A DNA stretch of 14,574 bases from CANHEE01 sp043777755. GTDB taxonomy: Bacteria > Bacteroidota > Bacteroidia > Chitinophagales > Saprospiraceae. The translations under genes and the position numbers were made by a program. The notes under the pieces were generated by a model, which worked only from the letters and a program-made list of their open reading frames with translations, made no database searches and was not told where the DNA came from. Positions 1-7,411 of the stretch are shown in pieces. Positions within the stretch are counted from its first letter, which is position 1; each line of letters starts with the position of its first letter. The stretch is taken from NCBI GenBank assembly GCA_043777755.1, contig JAYWHK010000022.1, forward strand, positions 1-14,574. The letters run 5' to 3'.

Positions 1-50
1 GCTACACGGTTTTCATTGGATTTTATTTCTTTTGGTACGCCAATAATCAT
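1..50 (-). CDS. ald: Alanine dehydrogenase, N-terminal fragment (runs off the left edge)
   Basis: Reading the minus strand from the ATG at 50 down to 1 gives MIIGVPKEIKSNENRVA, 16 full codons plus part of the 17th. This closely matches the N-terminus of NAD-dependent alanine dehydrogenases, whose first residues are typically MIIGVPKEIK followed by xxENRVA. The enzyme interconverts L-alanine and pyruvate plus ammonia in the cytoplasm. The related transhydrogenase alpha subunit (PntA) begins similarly, but the ENRVA ending favours alanine dehydrogenase. The start lies 72 nt beyond the nnr stop on the same strand, and a TAnnTTTG box precedes it. Only the N-terminus is visible, so catalytic residues cannot be checked. 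Confidence 0.78.
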   Translation of the reverse strand, partial: MIIGVPKEIKSNENRV

Positions 51-97
51 GGTTAGGACTTGGTTTTAATTAAAAATTATAAAATTTTATATCGCCA

Positions 98-105
98 CAA
101 AGGTA
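98..105 (-). promoter_or_regulatory. Bacteroidota-type -7 promoter box (TACCTTTG) upstream of ald
   Basis: The minus strand reads TACCTTTG here, an exact match to the TAnnTTTG consensus of the Bacteroidota primary sigma factor. It lies 47 nt before the alanine dehydrogenase ATG, between that gene and nnr. This suggests ald has its own promoter rather than depending only on read-through. No clear TTG -33 element was found at the expected spacing. Confidence 0.5.
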
Positions 106-122
106 GCATTAATTTTTAAAAA

Positions 123-1637
123 TTATGATTTCTGTATTTTCTTATACGCTTTCCCTAAAAAATCAACAATATCGCCAGCGGTCATTGCTTCTTGGCTCTT
201 GTTTTTGGCTGCCAAATCACCTGCCAAACCGTGCAAATACACGCCAAAAAGCGTTGCTTCCAAAGGCGGATAACCCTGCGCTATCAAACTCGTCAAGATA
301 CCAGCCAATACATCGCCACTTCCGCCTGTTGCCATGCCAGGATTTCCTGTTGTGTTGAAATAGCATTTTCCATCGGGTGCTGCAACGCAAGAATGTGCGC
401 CTTTCAAAACAATAATTACCTTTAACTCAATGGCTTTTGCCTTTGCTTTTTCGTAGCGTTCCCAATCGTTTTGACATTCGCCAAACATTCGCTCAAATTC
501 CTTTACATGAGGTGTCAAAATCGTGTTTTCAGGCAAATTTGCCAATAAATCTTGTCGAAATGATAGAATATTAAGCGCATCAGCATCTAAAACCAAAGGC
601 TGTTTGTAAAATTCAATTAATTTTTCAAACGCTATTACAGTTTCTTTTGATGTGCCAATTCCCATACCTGCACCAATTGCTCGGTATGGTTTCAAGTTGG
701 GTACATCAGAAATGTTCCAAACGTTTTGGTCTGTCAAAACCATGGCTTCTGGTACGCTGATTTGCATAATATCATAACCGATTTTTGGAATATAGGTCGT
801 CAAAAGTCCTGCGCCAGTACGCAAACAAGCCCTTGTAGCCAAGACAGCTGCGCCCATTTTACCATAACTTCCAGCCAAAATCAACGATGCGCCAAAAGTA
901 CCTTTATGGTCAAATTTTTTGCGTGGCGTATAGATTTGCTTGATAATATCGCTCGAAATGTAGTAATTTTCTGTTTTTTCAGCTTTGAAAAAATCTTGAT
1001 GCAAGTCAATGTTTAACATTGACCATTCACCAACTTTGTCTTGATTTTCGGGAAAAAAGAACGCTAATTTGGGCGATTGAAAAGTAAAAGTATAGTCAGC
1101 GTTTATGCTTTCGTGGCTTGTTTTTTCATCGCAAAAAAGTCCACTTGGAACATCAACACTGACGACTGTAGCTCTTTTTTGATTGATAGAAAAAATTAAA
1201 TTTTCTAAAAAACCTTCAACTGGACGGTTCAATCCTGAGCCTAATAAAGCATCAATAACAAAGTCGTTTTTATCAATAGTATCAATTTTTTCTTGCCAAT
1301 TGTTATCTTGATTGATGGAAAAAATCTTTGCCGAATCTATTGTCAAATCTTGTATAGCTTGCTGATTGTCAGGGCTTTTTGAGTGACTTTCAAAAAGATA
1401 AACAAATACATTTTCATGTTTTTTTGATAAAATATTGGCAATACACAAGCCATCACCGCCATTGTTTCCGCTACCGCAAAAAATGTGTATTTTTTTATTT
1501 TCTAATAAAATTTTTTTTTCAAAAAAAGTAGAAAAAGCAAGCGACGCACGCTGCATAAGTTCGTAAGAAGAGATAGGTTCGTTGGCAATGCTGTATTCGT
1601 CCCAACGTCGAATTTGTTCTGATGTAAATACCTTCAT
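123..1637 (-). CDS. nnr: Bifunctional NAD(P)H-hydrate repair enzyme (epimerase + ADP-dependent dehydratase)
   Basis: A 504-aa cytoplasmic enzyme that repairs damaged NADHX and NADPHX. The N-terminal YjeF_N epimerase domain (about 1-215) carries GSGNNGGDG at 55-63, VIDALLGSGL at 127-136 and SVDVPSGL at 160-167. The C-terminal dehydratase domain (about 230-500) has a ribokinase-like fold, with KGTFG at 245, GSYGKMGAA at 256-264, DADALN at 351-356, TPHVKEFERM at 375-384 and NPGMATGGSGDVLAG at 432-446. The length is normal for the fused bacterial form and both halves look intact. The ATG at 1637 gives the typical MKVFTSEQIR start of the epimerase domain. It follows coaD on the same strand after 156 nt that hold a large inverted repeat, so it may be transcribed separately. 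Confidence 0.96.
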   Translation of the reverse strand: MKVFTSEQIRRWDEYSIANEPISSYELMQRASLAFSTFFEKKILLENKKIHIFCGSGNNGGDGLCIANILSKKHENVFVYLFESHSKSPDNQQAIQDLTIDSAKIFSINQDNNWQEKIDTIDKNDFVIDALLGSGLNRPVEGFLENLIFSINQKRATVVSVDVPSGLFCDEKTSHESINADYTFTFQSPKLAFFFPENQDKVGEWSMLNIDLHQDFFKAEKTENYYISSDIIKQIYTPRKKFDHKGTFGASLILAGSYGKMGAAVLATRACLRTGAGLLTTYIPKIGYDIMQISVPEAMVLTDQNVWNISDVPNLKPYRAIGAGMGIGTSKETVIAFEKLIEFYKQPLVLDADALNILSFRQDLLANLPENTILTPHVKEFERMFGECQNDWERYEKAKAKAIELKVIIVLKGAHSCVAAPDGKCYFNTTGNPGMATGGSGDVLAGILTSLIAQGYPPLEATLFGVYLHGLAGDLAAKNKSQEAMTAGDIVDFLGKAYKKIQKS

Positions 1638-1650
1638 TTTATTTTTTTTG

Positions 1651-1658
1651 CGAAGGTA
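1651..1658 (-). promoter_or_regulatory. Possible -7 box (TACCTTCG) immediately upstream of nnr
   Basis: The minus strand reads TACCTTCG, one base off TAnnTTTG, ending 13 nt before the nnr ATG. It would imply a very short leader. A perfect TACTTTTG also occurs further upstream at 1751-1758, inside the loop of the inverted repeat, so the real start site is uncertain. Confidence 0.3.
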
Positions 1659-1715
1659 TGATTTTTTTTATAAAAAATAAAAAATTTGATTGTTTCATGG
1701 TAGAAAATAAAAGGC

Positions 1716-1799
1716 ACGTAGAGAAAAGGCACGCCTTTTCTCGCACTACGCAAAAGTATCCGTACGTAACACGAGAAAAGGCGTGCCTTTTCTCTACGT
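1716..1799. repeat. Perfect 28-bp inverted repeat with self-palindromic arms
   Basis: The arms 1716-1743 and 1772-1799 are exact reverse complements over 28 bp, separated by 28 nt. Each arm is also a hairpin: GAGAAAAGGC, a 2-nt centre, then GCCTTTTCTC (1721-1742 and 1773-1794). The structure can therefore fold as one long stem or as two small hairpins. The right arm overlaps the end of coaD and contains its TAG stop at 1794-1796. The spacer contains TACTTTTG on the minus strand (1751-1758), a match to the Bacteroidota -7 consensus. The GTAGA plus 10-2-10 palindrome architecture recurs at the right edge of the window, which suggests a dispersed palindromic repeat. It could also act as a transcription attenuator between coaD and nnr. 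Confidence 0.9.
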
Positions 1800-2267
1800 C
1801 AAACTTAGTTTTCCTCGCAATGCTTCTGGAACAAAAGGCGACACATCGCCACGACCTTTGATGATTTCTCTTACGATGGTCGAACTGATATGAGAGTTAG
1901 ATGGCTGGCTTATAAAAAAAACAGTTTCGATGCCATCTCCGACAATGTGGTTGATTTGGGAAATGGTTTTTTCATAGTCAAAATCAGAAGCATTTCGCAA
2001 ACCTCTAATGAGGTATTTAGAGTTCACTTGCTTGCAAAAGTCGGCTGTAAGATGCTCAAAATAAGCGACTTCCACTTTTTCCTCGTCTGCAAAAACGGCT
2101 TTTATCCATTCCAAACGTTGCTCTAAATCAAACAAATATTTTTTAGTGGAATTGATACCTACTGCAACGATGATTTTGTCGAAGAGCGGTAAAGCTCTAC
2201 GTACTAAATCTTCGTGACCTATCGTAATCGGGTCAAAAGAACCAGGAAAAACAGCGATTTTTTTCAT
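1794..2267 (-). CDS. coaD: Phosphopantetheine adenylyltransferase
   Basis: A 157-aa cytoplasmic nucleotidyltransferase that joins 4'-phosphopantetheine and ATP to give dephospho-CoA, the penultimate step of coenzyme A synthesis. The family hallmarks are present: FPGSFDPITIGHEDL at 7-21 with the TIGH nucleotide-binding motif at 15-18, RGLRNASDFDYE at 88-99, and ISSTIVRE at 127-134. Length is close to the usual 155-165 aa. The ATG at 2267 gives the canonical MKKIAVFPGSFDP start. It lies 58 nt downstream of cmk on the same strand, consistent with cotranscription. Unusually, its TAG stop lies inside the right arm of a 28-bp inverted repeat, so the last residues may have been set by repeat insertion. 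Confidence 0.97.
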   Translation of the reverse strand: MKKIAVFPGSFDPITIGHEDLVRRALPLFDKIIVAVGINSTKKYLFDLEQRLEWIKAVFADEEKVEVAYFEHLTADFCKQVNSKYLIRGLRNASDFDYEKTISQINHIVGDGIETVFFISQPSNSHISSTIVREIIKGRGDVSPFVPEALRGKLSLT

Positions 2268-2325
2268 AAATAGTGTAATAGTCGTAGGTCAATAAACCTT
2301 TTAACTTACTGAGTCAAAATAGGTT

Positions 2326-3000
2326 TTAGGCATTTATTTTTTCGGTCGCCCAGTCTAATACAATTTGCATTTGCTCTACTTGATTGAGTTCAGAATTGTC
2401 TAAAATAGTGGCATCTTCGGCTTTGGTCAATGGGCTATCTGCTCGAGTGGTATCAATTCTATCTCTTTCAGAAAGATTGTGTCTAATCGCCTCAAAATCA
2501 ACGCTTTGTCCTTTGTTTGTAAGTTCATCAAAACGTCTTTGGATACGAATTTCGGGTTGTGCGGTGAGGAAAATTTTAATTTCTGCATCAGGAAAAACAA
2601 CTGTTCCAATATCTCGCCCATCCATCACAACACGACGACGATTGCCCATTTGTTGTTGTAATCTAACCATCGAGCGACGAACCTCTGAAATTGCTGCCAC
2701 ATCACTTACATGGGAAGATACGTAAAGGGTACGAATTTCTTCTTCTACGTTTTTTTCATTCAAAAAAGTGGTGTTCAGTCCATCAATGCGTTCAAAATGA
2801 ATCACTATTTCGGTGAGTGCTTTTTCCACTTCGGACTTTATCGCCCAATTGATTTTTTTTTCAAGAAAATACAAAGTGACAGCTCGGTACATTGCGCCTG
2901 TGTCCACATAAGCGTAACCTAATTTTTCACTCAAAGCTTTTGCAAGCGTGCTTTTCCCACAAGAAGAATAGCCGTCTATAGCAATAATAATATTGTTCAT
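2326..3000 (-). CDS. cmk: Cytidylate kinase
   Basis: A 224-aa cytoplasmic kinase that phosphorylates CMP and dCMP with ATP. The P-loop reads GYSSCGKST at 10-18. DTGAMYR at 33-39 is the CMP-binding signature of the bacterial Cmk family. DGRDIGTVVFPDA at 127-139 and RDRIDTTRADSPL at 179-191 are further conserved segments, the latter including the lid arginines. The length is normal. The ATG at 3000 begins MNNIIIAIDG, the usual short lead into the P-loop. It is the first of the minus-strand housekeeping genes in the window, followed by coaD after 58 nt. A TAnnTTTG box lies 58 nt upstream. Confidence 0.97.
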   Translation of the reverse strand: MNNIIIAIDGYSSCGKSTLAKALSEKLGYAYVDTGAMYRAVTLYFLEKKINWAIKSEVEKALTEIVIHFERIDGLNTTFLNEKNVEEEIRTLYVSSHVSDVAAISEVRRSMVRLQQQMGNRRRVVMDGRDIGTVVFPDAEIKIFLTAQPEIRIQRRFDELTNKGQSVDFEAIRHNLSERDRIDTTRADSPLTKAEDATILDNSELNQVEQMQIVLDWATEKINA

Positions 3001-3058
3001 TTCCTTGATTTCGGTAGTCCTAATTGTTCTACTACAGTTAATGTTTCTTAGATTTTGG

Positions 3059-3066
3059 CAAAAATA
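3059..3066 (-). promoter_or_regulatory. Bacteroidota-type -7 box (TATTTTTG) upstream of cmk
   Basis: The minus strand reads TATTTTTG, an exact TAnnTTTG match ending 58 nt before the cmk ATG in the divergent spacer. No TTG -33 element is obvious at 17-23 nt, and the region is AT-rich, so chance occurrence is possible. Confidence 0.4.
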
Positions 3067-3336
3067 CGATTATTTCAAAATTTTTTTATTTTTTAAATGA
3101 TTAATTTATGGAAAACGGATTTCGGTTCGTTTTGCTGAACTGAATAAGGTTTTGTCCTTTGGCACAAAAGTGTTGAATAACTAAAAAAATTATAAAGCCA
3201 TTAGCTGTATTTTTACAGAAGTAGTTGAGCTAAAATAATCGCACTCATTTCTATTCGCCTACGTCTTTTTCAAAAATACTTTCCTTTTTTAAAAGTTAGC
3301 AAAAAGTTAAAAAAAAATTAATATGGTAGAATTTAG

Positions 3337-3344
3337 TATTTTTG
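3337..3344 (+). promoter_or_regulatory. Bacteroidota-type -7 box (TATTTTTG) upstream of the GH13 gene
   Basis: The plus strand reads TATTTTTG, an exact TAnnTTTG match ending 39 nt before the ATG at 3384. Position and orientation fit a promoter with a roughly 30-nt leader. No clear -33 TTG was found. Confidence 0.5.
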
Positions 3345-3383
3345 TTTTCAAATATCATTGAGAACTAATAGAATCTAATTAAT

Positions 3384-5333
3384 ATGACTAAAACTACCAT
3401 GTATAAAGCATTGATAATTGCTTTATTAGCTTTTTTTTCAATAGAAAAAAGTAACGCACAAGACCAAAAAACTCCTGAACAATTAGCTGCCGAGCAACGC
3501 TATCCTGAAGGTGTAAAATTGCCTGATTATTTTATCAGAAAGCCTGAAGGCGGTAAAGTTACAAGTCCCAAAATAGAGCCTTCTTCTTGGTGGATTGGCA
3601 TGAAAAATCCAGAACTCGAAATATTGATTTACGACGAAAACGTCAAAGGTGGTACTGTCCAAATGAAACACAAAGGGATAAAAGTACTCAAAACAGAAAG
3701 CGTAGAGAGTCCGAATTATCTTTTTGTAACCATCAGCATCAAGCCAAATACAGAAGCTGGAAATGTGCCAATTACCATCATCAATAATGGTAAGTCACGC
3801 ACTTATATTCTAAAACTTTTGGCAAGAGAAAAAAATAGAAAGTATGCACAAGGCTTGAATCCAACCGATTTTGCTTACCTACTTATGCCTGACCGTTTTT
3901 CAAATGGCGATCCAAGCAATGATTCTTACAACGATTTGAATCAACGTGGCATTGACCGCTCTAAGATGTATTTCCGTCATGGAGGTGACATTCAAGGCAT
4001 GATTAATCATTTGGACTATTTGCAAGAGTTAGGCGTTACGTGTATTTGGCCAAATCCTGTTTTTGAAAACAATGAGTATTTTGAAAGCTATCACGGTTAT
4101 GCGGTAACGGATCACTATAACGTAGATAAGCGTTTTGGCAACAACGAATTGTTTAAGACTTTTGTTGAAAAAAGCCACGAAAAAGGTATGAAAGTGATGA
4201 AAGACATCATTTTCAACCACATTGGCGACCAACATTACCAACTCAAAGATATTCCCTCGCTTGATTGGGTACATCAAGCACCTTCTTTTGAGCGTACCAA
4301 TCACCGTTATCAAACCTTGTTTGACCCTTATGCAAGTGAGGCGGACAAAAAGCAAGAATTAGATGGTTGGTTCATTGAACACATGGCTGATTTGAATCAA
4401 AAAAATCCTCATTTGGCAAAATACTTGATTCAAAACACAATTTGGTGGATAGAATATTCTGGTATTGACGCTTACCGTGTAGATACTTGGCCTTACAATG
4501 ATGCTACTTTTTTGGATAATTGGCAAAAAGCAATCTTTTCGGAATATCCAAATTTTTATGTCTGCATAGAAAGTTGGGTCGATGGGACACTCAATCAAGC
4601 ACATTTTGCGAAAAATCCAGTAGGAAATACTGGAAAACACGTAGAGGCGATTGATTTTCAGTTTTCTTATGCCATTATTGATGCTTTGACAAAAAATGAA
4701 GAGTGGACGGGTGGTGTAAATAGAATTTTCCATACACTTTCAAATGATTATTTATACGACAATCCATACCAGAATTTGACTTTTTTGGACAATCACGATA
4801 TGACTCGTATTTATTCTACTTTAGGTGAAAATAAGGAAAAATTAAAGAGTGCCACTGCTTTTTTGCTAACAAGTCGTGGAATCCCACAACTTTATTACGG
4901 AACAGAGATCCTGATGGCTGGCGTGAGTAATCCCGATGGTTATGTTCGTTTTGATTTTCCAGGTGGCTGGGCAGGCGACAAAGCCAACAAATTTACGGCT
5001 TCTGGAAGAACTGACGACGAGAATATGATGTTTAATTTCACTAAAACATTGGCAAATTATCGTAAAAGTAGTAGTGCATTGACGACGGGTAAATTGACTC
5101 AATTTATTCCCAAAGATGGTGTTTATACGTATTTTCGCTATGATGAAAAATCAACAGTGATGATTATGATGAATACTCGTGATAAAGCAACTGAGAAAAT
5201 TGACCTTTTGCGTTTTAATGAGCGAATCGCTAATTTTAGCAAAGGAAAAAATGTTTTGACTGGCGAAATGGTTGATTTAGCCAATTTGAAAATAGCTCCG
5301 TTTCAAACATTGGTCGTTGAAATGATGAAATAA
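3384..5333 (+). CDS. Exported GH13 alpha-glucan hydrolase (cyclomaltodextrinase/neopullulanase-like, SusA-type)
   Basis: A 649-aa starch or maltodextrin hydrolase. Residues 1-25 form a Sec signal peptide (hydrophobic ALIIALLAFFSI, cleavage expected after SNA), so it acts in the periplasm. Residues about 55-148 look like the immunoglobulin-like N-terminal domain of cyclomaltodextrinases. The GH13 barrel follows, with DIIFNH at 274-279, AYRVDTWPY at 363-371 (nucleophile D367), CIESW at 394-398 (acid/base E396) and FLDNHD at 467-472 (transition-state stabiliser D472). All catalytic residues are present. The C-terminal beta domain is about 560-649. Length and domain order resemble SusA of the Bacteroides starch system, but no susC or susD homologue lies in this window. 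The ATG at 3384 is preferred; M6 would also leave a signal peptide. A strong terminator follows, so it appears monocistronic. Exact substrate preference cannot be read from the sequence. Confidence 0.93.
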   Translation: MTKTTMYKALIIALLAFFSIEKSNAQDQKTPEQLAAEQRYPEGVKLPDYFIRKPEGGKVTSPKIEPSSWWIGMKNPELEILIYDENVKGGTVQMKHKGIKVLKTESVESPNYLFVTISIKPNTEAGNVPITIINNGKSRTYILKLLAREKNRKYAQGLNPTDFAYLLMPDRFSNGDPSNDSYNDLNQRGIDRSKMYFRHGGDIQGMINHLDYLQELGVTCIWPNPVFENNEYFESYHGYAVTDHYNVDKRFGNNELFKTFVEKSHEKGMKVMKDIIFNHIGDQHYQLKDIPSLDWVHQAPSFERTNHRYQTLFDPYASEADKKQELDGWFIEHMADLNQKNPHLAKYLIQNTIWWIEYSGIDAYRVDTWPYNDATFLDNWQKAIFSEYPNFYVCIESWVDGTLNQAHFAKNPVGNTGKHVEAIDFQFSYAIIDALTKNEEWTGGVNRIFHTLSNDYLYDNPYQNLTFLDNHDMTRIYSTLGENKEKLKSATAFLLTSRGIPQLYYGTEILMAGVSNPDGYVRFDFPGGWAGDKANKFTASGRTDDENMMFNFTKTLANYRKSSSALTTGKLTQFIPKDGVYTYFRYDEKSTVMIMMNTRDKATEKIDLLRFNERIANFSKGKNVLTGEMVDLANLKIAPFQTLVVEMMK

Positions 5334-5355
5334 GATTACTTATAAGATTATTTTG

Positions 5356-5397
5356 AAATGTTGCCTACATAGACTTTTTGCTATGTAGGCAACATTT
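5356..5397 (+). terminator. Rho-independent terminator after the GH13 gene
   Basis: A perfect 17-bp stem (AAATGTTGCCTACATAG at 5356-5372 pairing with 5381-5397) closes an 8-nt loop. The right arm runs into TTTTTTG. It begins 22 nt after the stop codon. On the minus strand no T-tract follows the stem, so it should mainly serve the plus-strand gene, although it lies between convergent genes. Confidence 0.87.
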
Positions 5398-5466
5398 TTT
5401 GCTATATCGCCTTGTGCAACGAATAGCTTTATTGGTAAAAAAAGGTTTTCTCCTGCTTTTTTACAC

Positions 5467-6528
5467 TCAATTTGCCGAGTAACCAACGGAGGAGTCATTC
5501 TGCACATAAGTAATGTAAATCCCTTTGGGCTTTTCTGAAATCGCTACGGGTACTTCGACAACAAGCGGTGCGGGTACTTCTTCTTTTACTTCGATAATTG
5601 GCATTGGGCGGTACTGAAAAAAGCGATTTAAAAACTCATTTTCGTTGATGAGGTGTTGCAGTTTTTCATTCATTTCAAGTTGCTGTACCCAAGCATCTGT
5701 TTTTGCTATCTGATTGATTAACAGGCGATTGTTAAAAGAAAATTCAATCTTATCAATTTTTTGGACAAACTGATGTTGGTCAGATTTGGCTTTGTAATTC
5801 AATACTGCGATTGATAATTCGCTGATTTTTTTGTAGATTTCTTTTTCTTTTTTCTGGACTTTATTCCGACAGCTATTGTACGAACTGTAACCAATACAGT
5901 AATCAAAAGCATTTTTTGGAAATAAGAAAATTACAAAATAATGAAGGATAAAACTCAATAACATGAGCGCAATACGAGCTGTGATTTCGCTGCTTGCAAT
6001 ATCGCTTGATTCTGTAAAAGCCAAAATTGTTGCGCCTACAAGCATTGGTAATATCAAGCAAAAGGCAAAACCCGTAGCGTTGATAAAATATAACATCGAA
6101 ACATTATCATTACGGCCTTCTTTGAGGTCAGTCTTGATTTTGTGGCGTACCAATCCCAGACCCAAATCTGCAATCACAAACAATGCTGGCACAAGGTAGC
6201 AAAAGAAGACCCGTGAGCCGTCTTCAATAGTTGCGGGCAAAAGATAGCTCACAGCATCTTGTGATAGAAGCAAATCAATGAAATAAATGACTGGCACAAT
6301 CAAAATCAAGAAAAAGTAAGTGAAATTGAATTTTTTGCCTTCATCGTTGATTTCTTCTCCTACCAAAGTCAGGTTTTGCTCTGCAACACATAGTTCGTCA
6401 AAAATTAGATAAACATGATTAGCCATTGTTTCGATTTCGCTACGCAACGTAGCGGTTTTGGTATTGACCACTTTTTCGATAGCCATTTGATTTTGGTCAA
6501 AAGCGGCTTTTAAATATTTCTTATCCAT
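5467..6528 (-). CDS. Four-TM membrane protein with C-terminal coiled coil, unknown function
   Basis: I do not recognise the family of this 353-aa protein. Residues 1-66 are hydrophilic. Four hydrophobic segments at about 69-88, 107-127, 147-171 and 184-203 indicate an inner-membrane core. The second half is soluble: residues 220-300 are rich in K, E, Q and heptad-spaced hydrophobics (KEKEIYKKISELSIAVLNY), suggesting a coiled coil. The tail (310-335) is rich in V, P and E and ends near KPKGIYITYVQ. There is no signal peptide. It is the last gene of a same-strand cluster, 54 nt after the vWA-like lipoprotein gene, and converges on the GH13 terminator. By context it may form a membrane assembly with the lipoprotein and SPFH protein; this is inference. 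Confidence 0.85.
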   Translation of the reverse strand: MDKKYLKAAFDQNQMAIEKVVNTKTATLRSEIETMANHVYLIFDELCVAEQNLTLVGEEINDEGKKFNFTYFFLILIVPVIYFIDLLLSQDAVSYLLPATIEDGSRVFFCYLVPALFVIADLGLGLVRHKIKTDLKEGRNDNVSMLYFINATGFAFCLILPMLVGATILAFTESSDIASSEITARIALMLLSFILHYFVIFLFPKNAFDYCIGYSSYNSCRNKVQKKEKEIYKKISELSIAVLNYKAKSDQHQFVQKIDKIEFSFNNRLLINQIAKTDAWVQQLEMNEKLQHLINENEFLNRFFQYRPMPIIEVKEEVPAPLVVEVPVAISEKPKGIYITYVQNDSSVGYSAN

Positions 6529-6582
6529 AATATTTTTTTTGAATGATGAATGTAAATAGAATGTAAAATGATGAATTGAGGC

Positions 6583-7329
6583 TTAATGCGCAAAAACATA
6601 TCTTTTTGCTTCTTCGATACTCTGTAAATTTAAGTATGTACCTTCTGCCAATTCCAAGTTGCCGCAACCTTGCGCTCCGACTACAAGAATTGGATTTTTC
6701 AAAGTACAATCAAAACCACGGAATCTTTCTCGATTACCGCCAATCCAATCGTTTATCAAATCACTTGCTACAATCACAAAGGTTTTTGGTTCTTGCGAAA
6801 AACCAGAATTTGGAGCGCAAACCGTCATTGCTGCTCTTGCAAAAGCATTATTTACATCAGAAGAGCGAGCTAATGGCGTTTTTTTCTTGATGCGTTCTAC
6901 TGTATTCAAAAAAGCAGCTATTTTGTTGTCGTTGTCAATTTGTCGAGTTTTCAAAACCGTTTCATGCTGCTGATTAGCAACCAATTTGGCTTCTTTTTTT
7001 GCTTTTTTGAAAGGATTTTTTTCGTCCGTTTGCTCAGGCGACAAAGGCGGCTGCTCTATGACCAATTCCGTAAAAGGCTTGAAAGAGTCGCCTGTGATGA
7101 TGCCGTAACTCAAAATACCGCCGCATTTTGCAATCCTATTAGCCAACTCAAAAAGTACCTCTATTGGAATTTTTCGCTCTTTGGTTTGAGAGTAAGAGAA
7201 GTCTTCAATGACCACTATTTTCAAAGGTTGTGGCTGTGCCGTTGCTGTATTTTTTGCGTTGGAACTACCTCCAATTCCGCAAGAAAAAAGTAAAATGGTT
7301 AATAGCAATGTAAAAATTAGTCGTTTCAT
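6583..7329 (-). CDS. Lipoprotein with von Willebrand factor A-like domain
   Basis: A 248-aa predicted lipoprotein. Residues 1-17 form a lipoprotein signal: KR, a hydrophobic run, then LFSC with the lipidated cysteine at 17. The mature part resembles a vWA fold. A hydrophobic strand, LKIVVIEDFSYS (36-47), ends in D43-x-S45-x-S47, the MIDAS metal-site pattern. Further candidate ligands are S156/S157 (TPLARSSDVNNAF, where the MIDAS threonine region falls) and D190 (FVIVASDLIND, the usual second aspartate after a beta strand). A charged insertion (about 95-145) separates these. vWA domains mediate metal-dependent protein binding. The gene lies between the SPFH and four-TM genes on one strand. The fold assignment rests on motif pattern alone; the ligand or partner is unknown. 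Confidence 0.8.
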   Translation of the reverse strand: MKRLIFTLLLTILLFSCGIGGSSNAKNTATAQPQPLKIVVIEDFSYSQTKERKIPIEVLFELANRIAKCGGILSYGIITGDSFKPFTELVIEQPPLSPEQTDEKNPFKKAKKEAKLVANQQHETVLKTRQIDNDNKIAAFLNTVERIKKKTPLARSSDVNNAFARAAMTVCAPNSGFSQEPKTFVIVASDLINDWIGGNRERFRGFDCTLKNPILVVGAQGCGNLELAEGTYLNLQSIEEAKRYVFAH

Positions 7330-7411
7330 TTTTTTTAATTTTTATGATGAAAAATAGTTGTGAGCAATTGAAAATCAGGGTATCAAGCAGAAATTTATGA
7401 AATACCACTTT

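Larger units (their letters stand above)
3001..3383. other. Divergent intergenic region between cmk and the GH13 enzyme gene
   Basis: This is 383 nt of AT-rich sequence separating divergently transcribed genes. It contains one candidate -7 box in each direction (3059-3066 minus, 3337-3344 plus). I found no convincing ORF and no tRNA-like fold. The only hairpin seen is a weak one, TTTTGT / ACAAAA around 3153-3172. Confidence 0.7.

Noticed and set aside
1716..1799. CRISPR-like array
   Set aside because: Only two arms, in inverted rather than direct orientation, with a single 28-nt spacer and no cas genes.
1658..1861. 67-aa plus-strand ORF across the inverted repeat between nnr and coaD
   Set aside because: It is composed of AT-rich spacer, the palindromic arms and the antisense of coaD, with no protein-like domain content.
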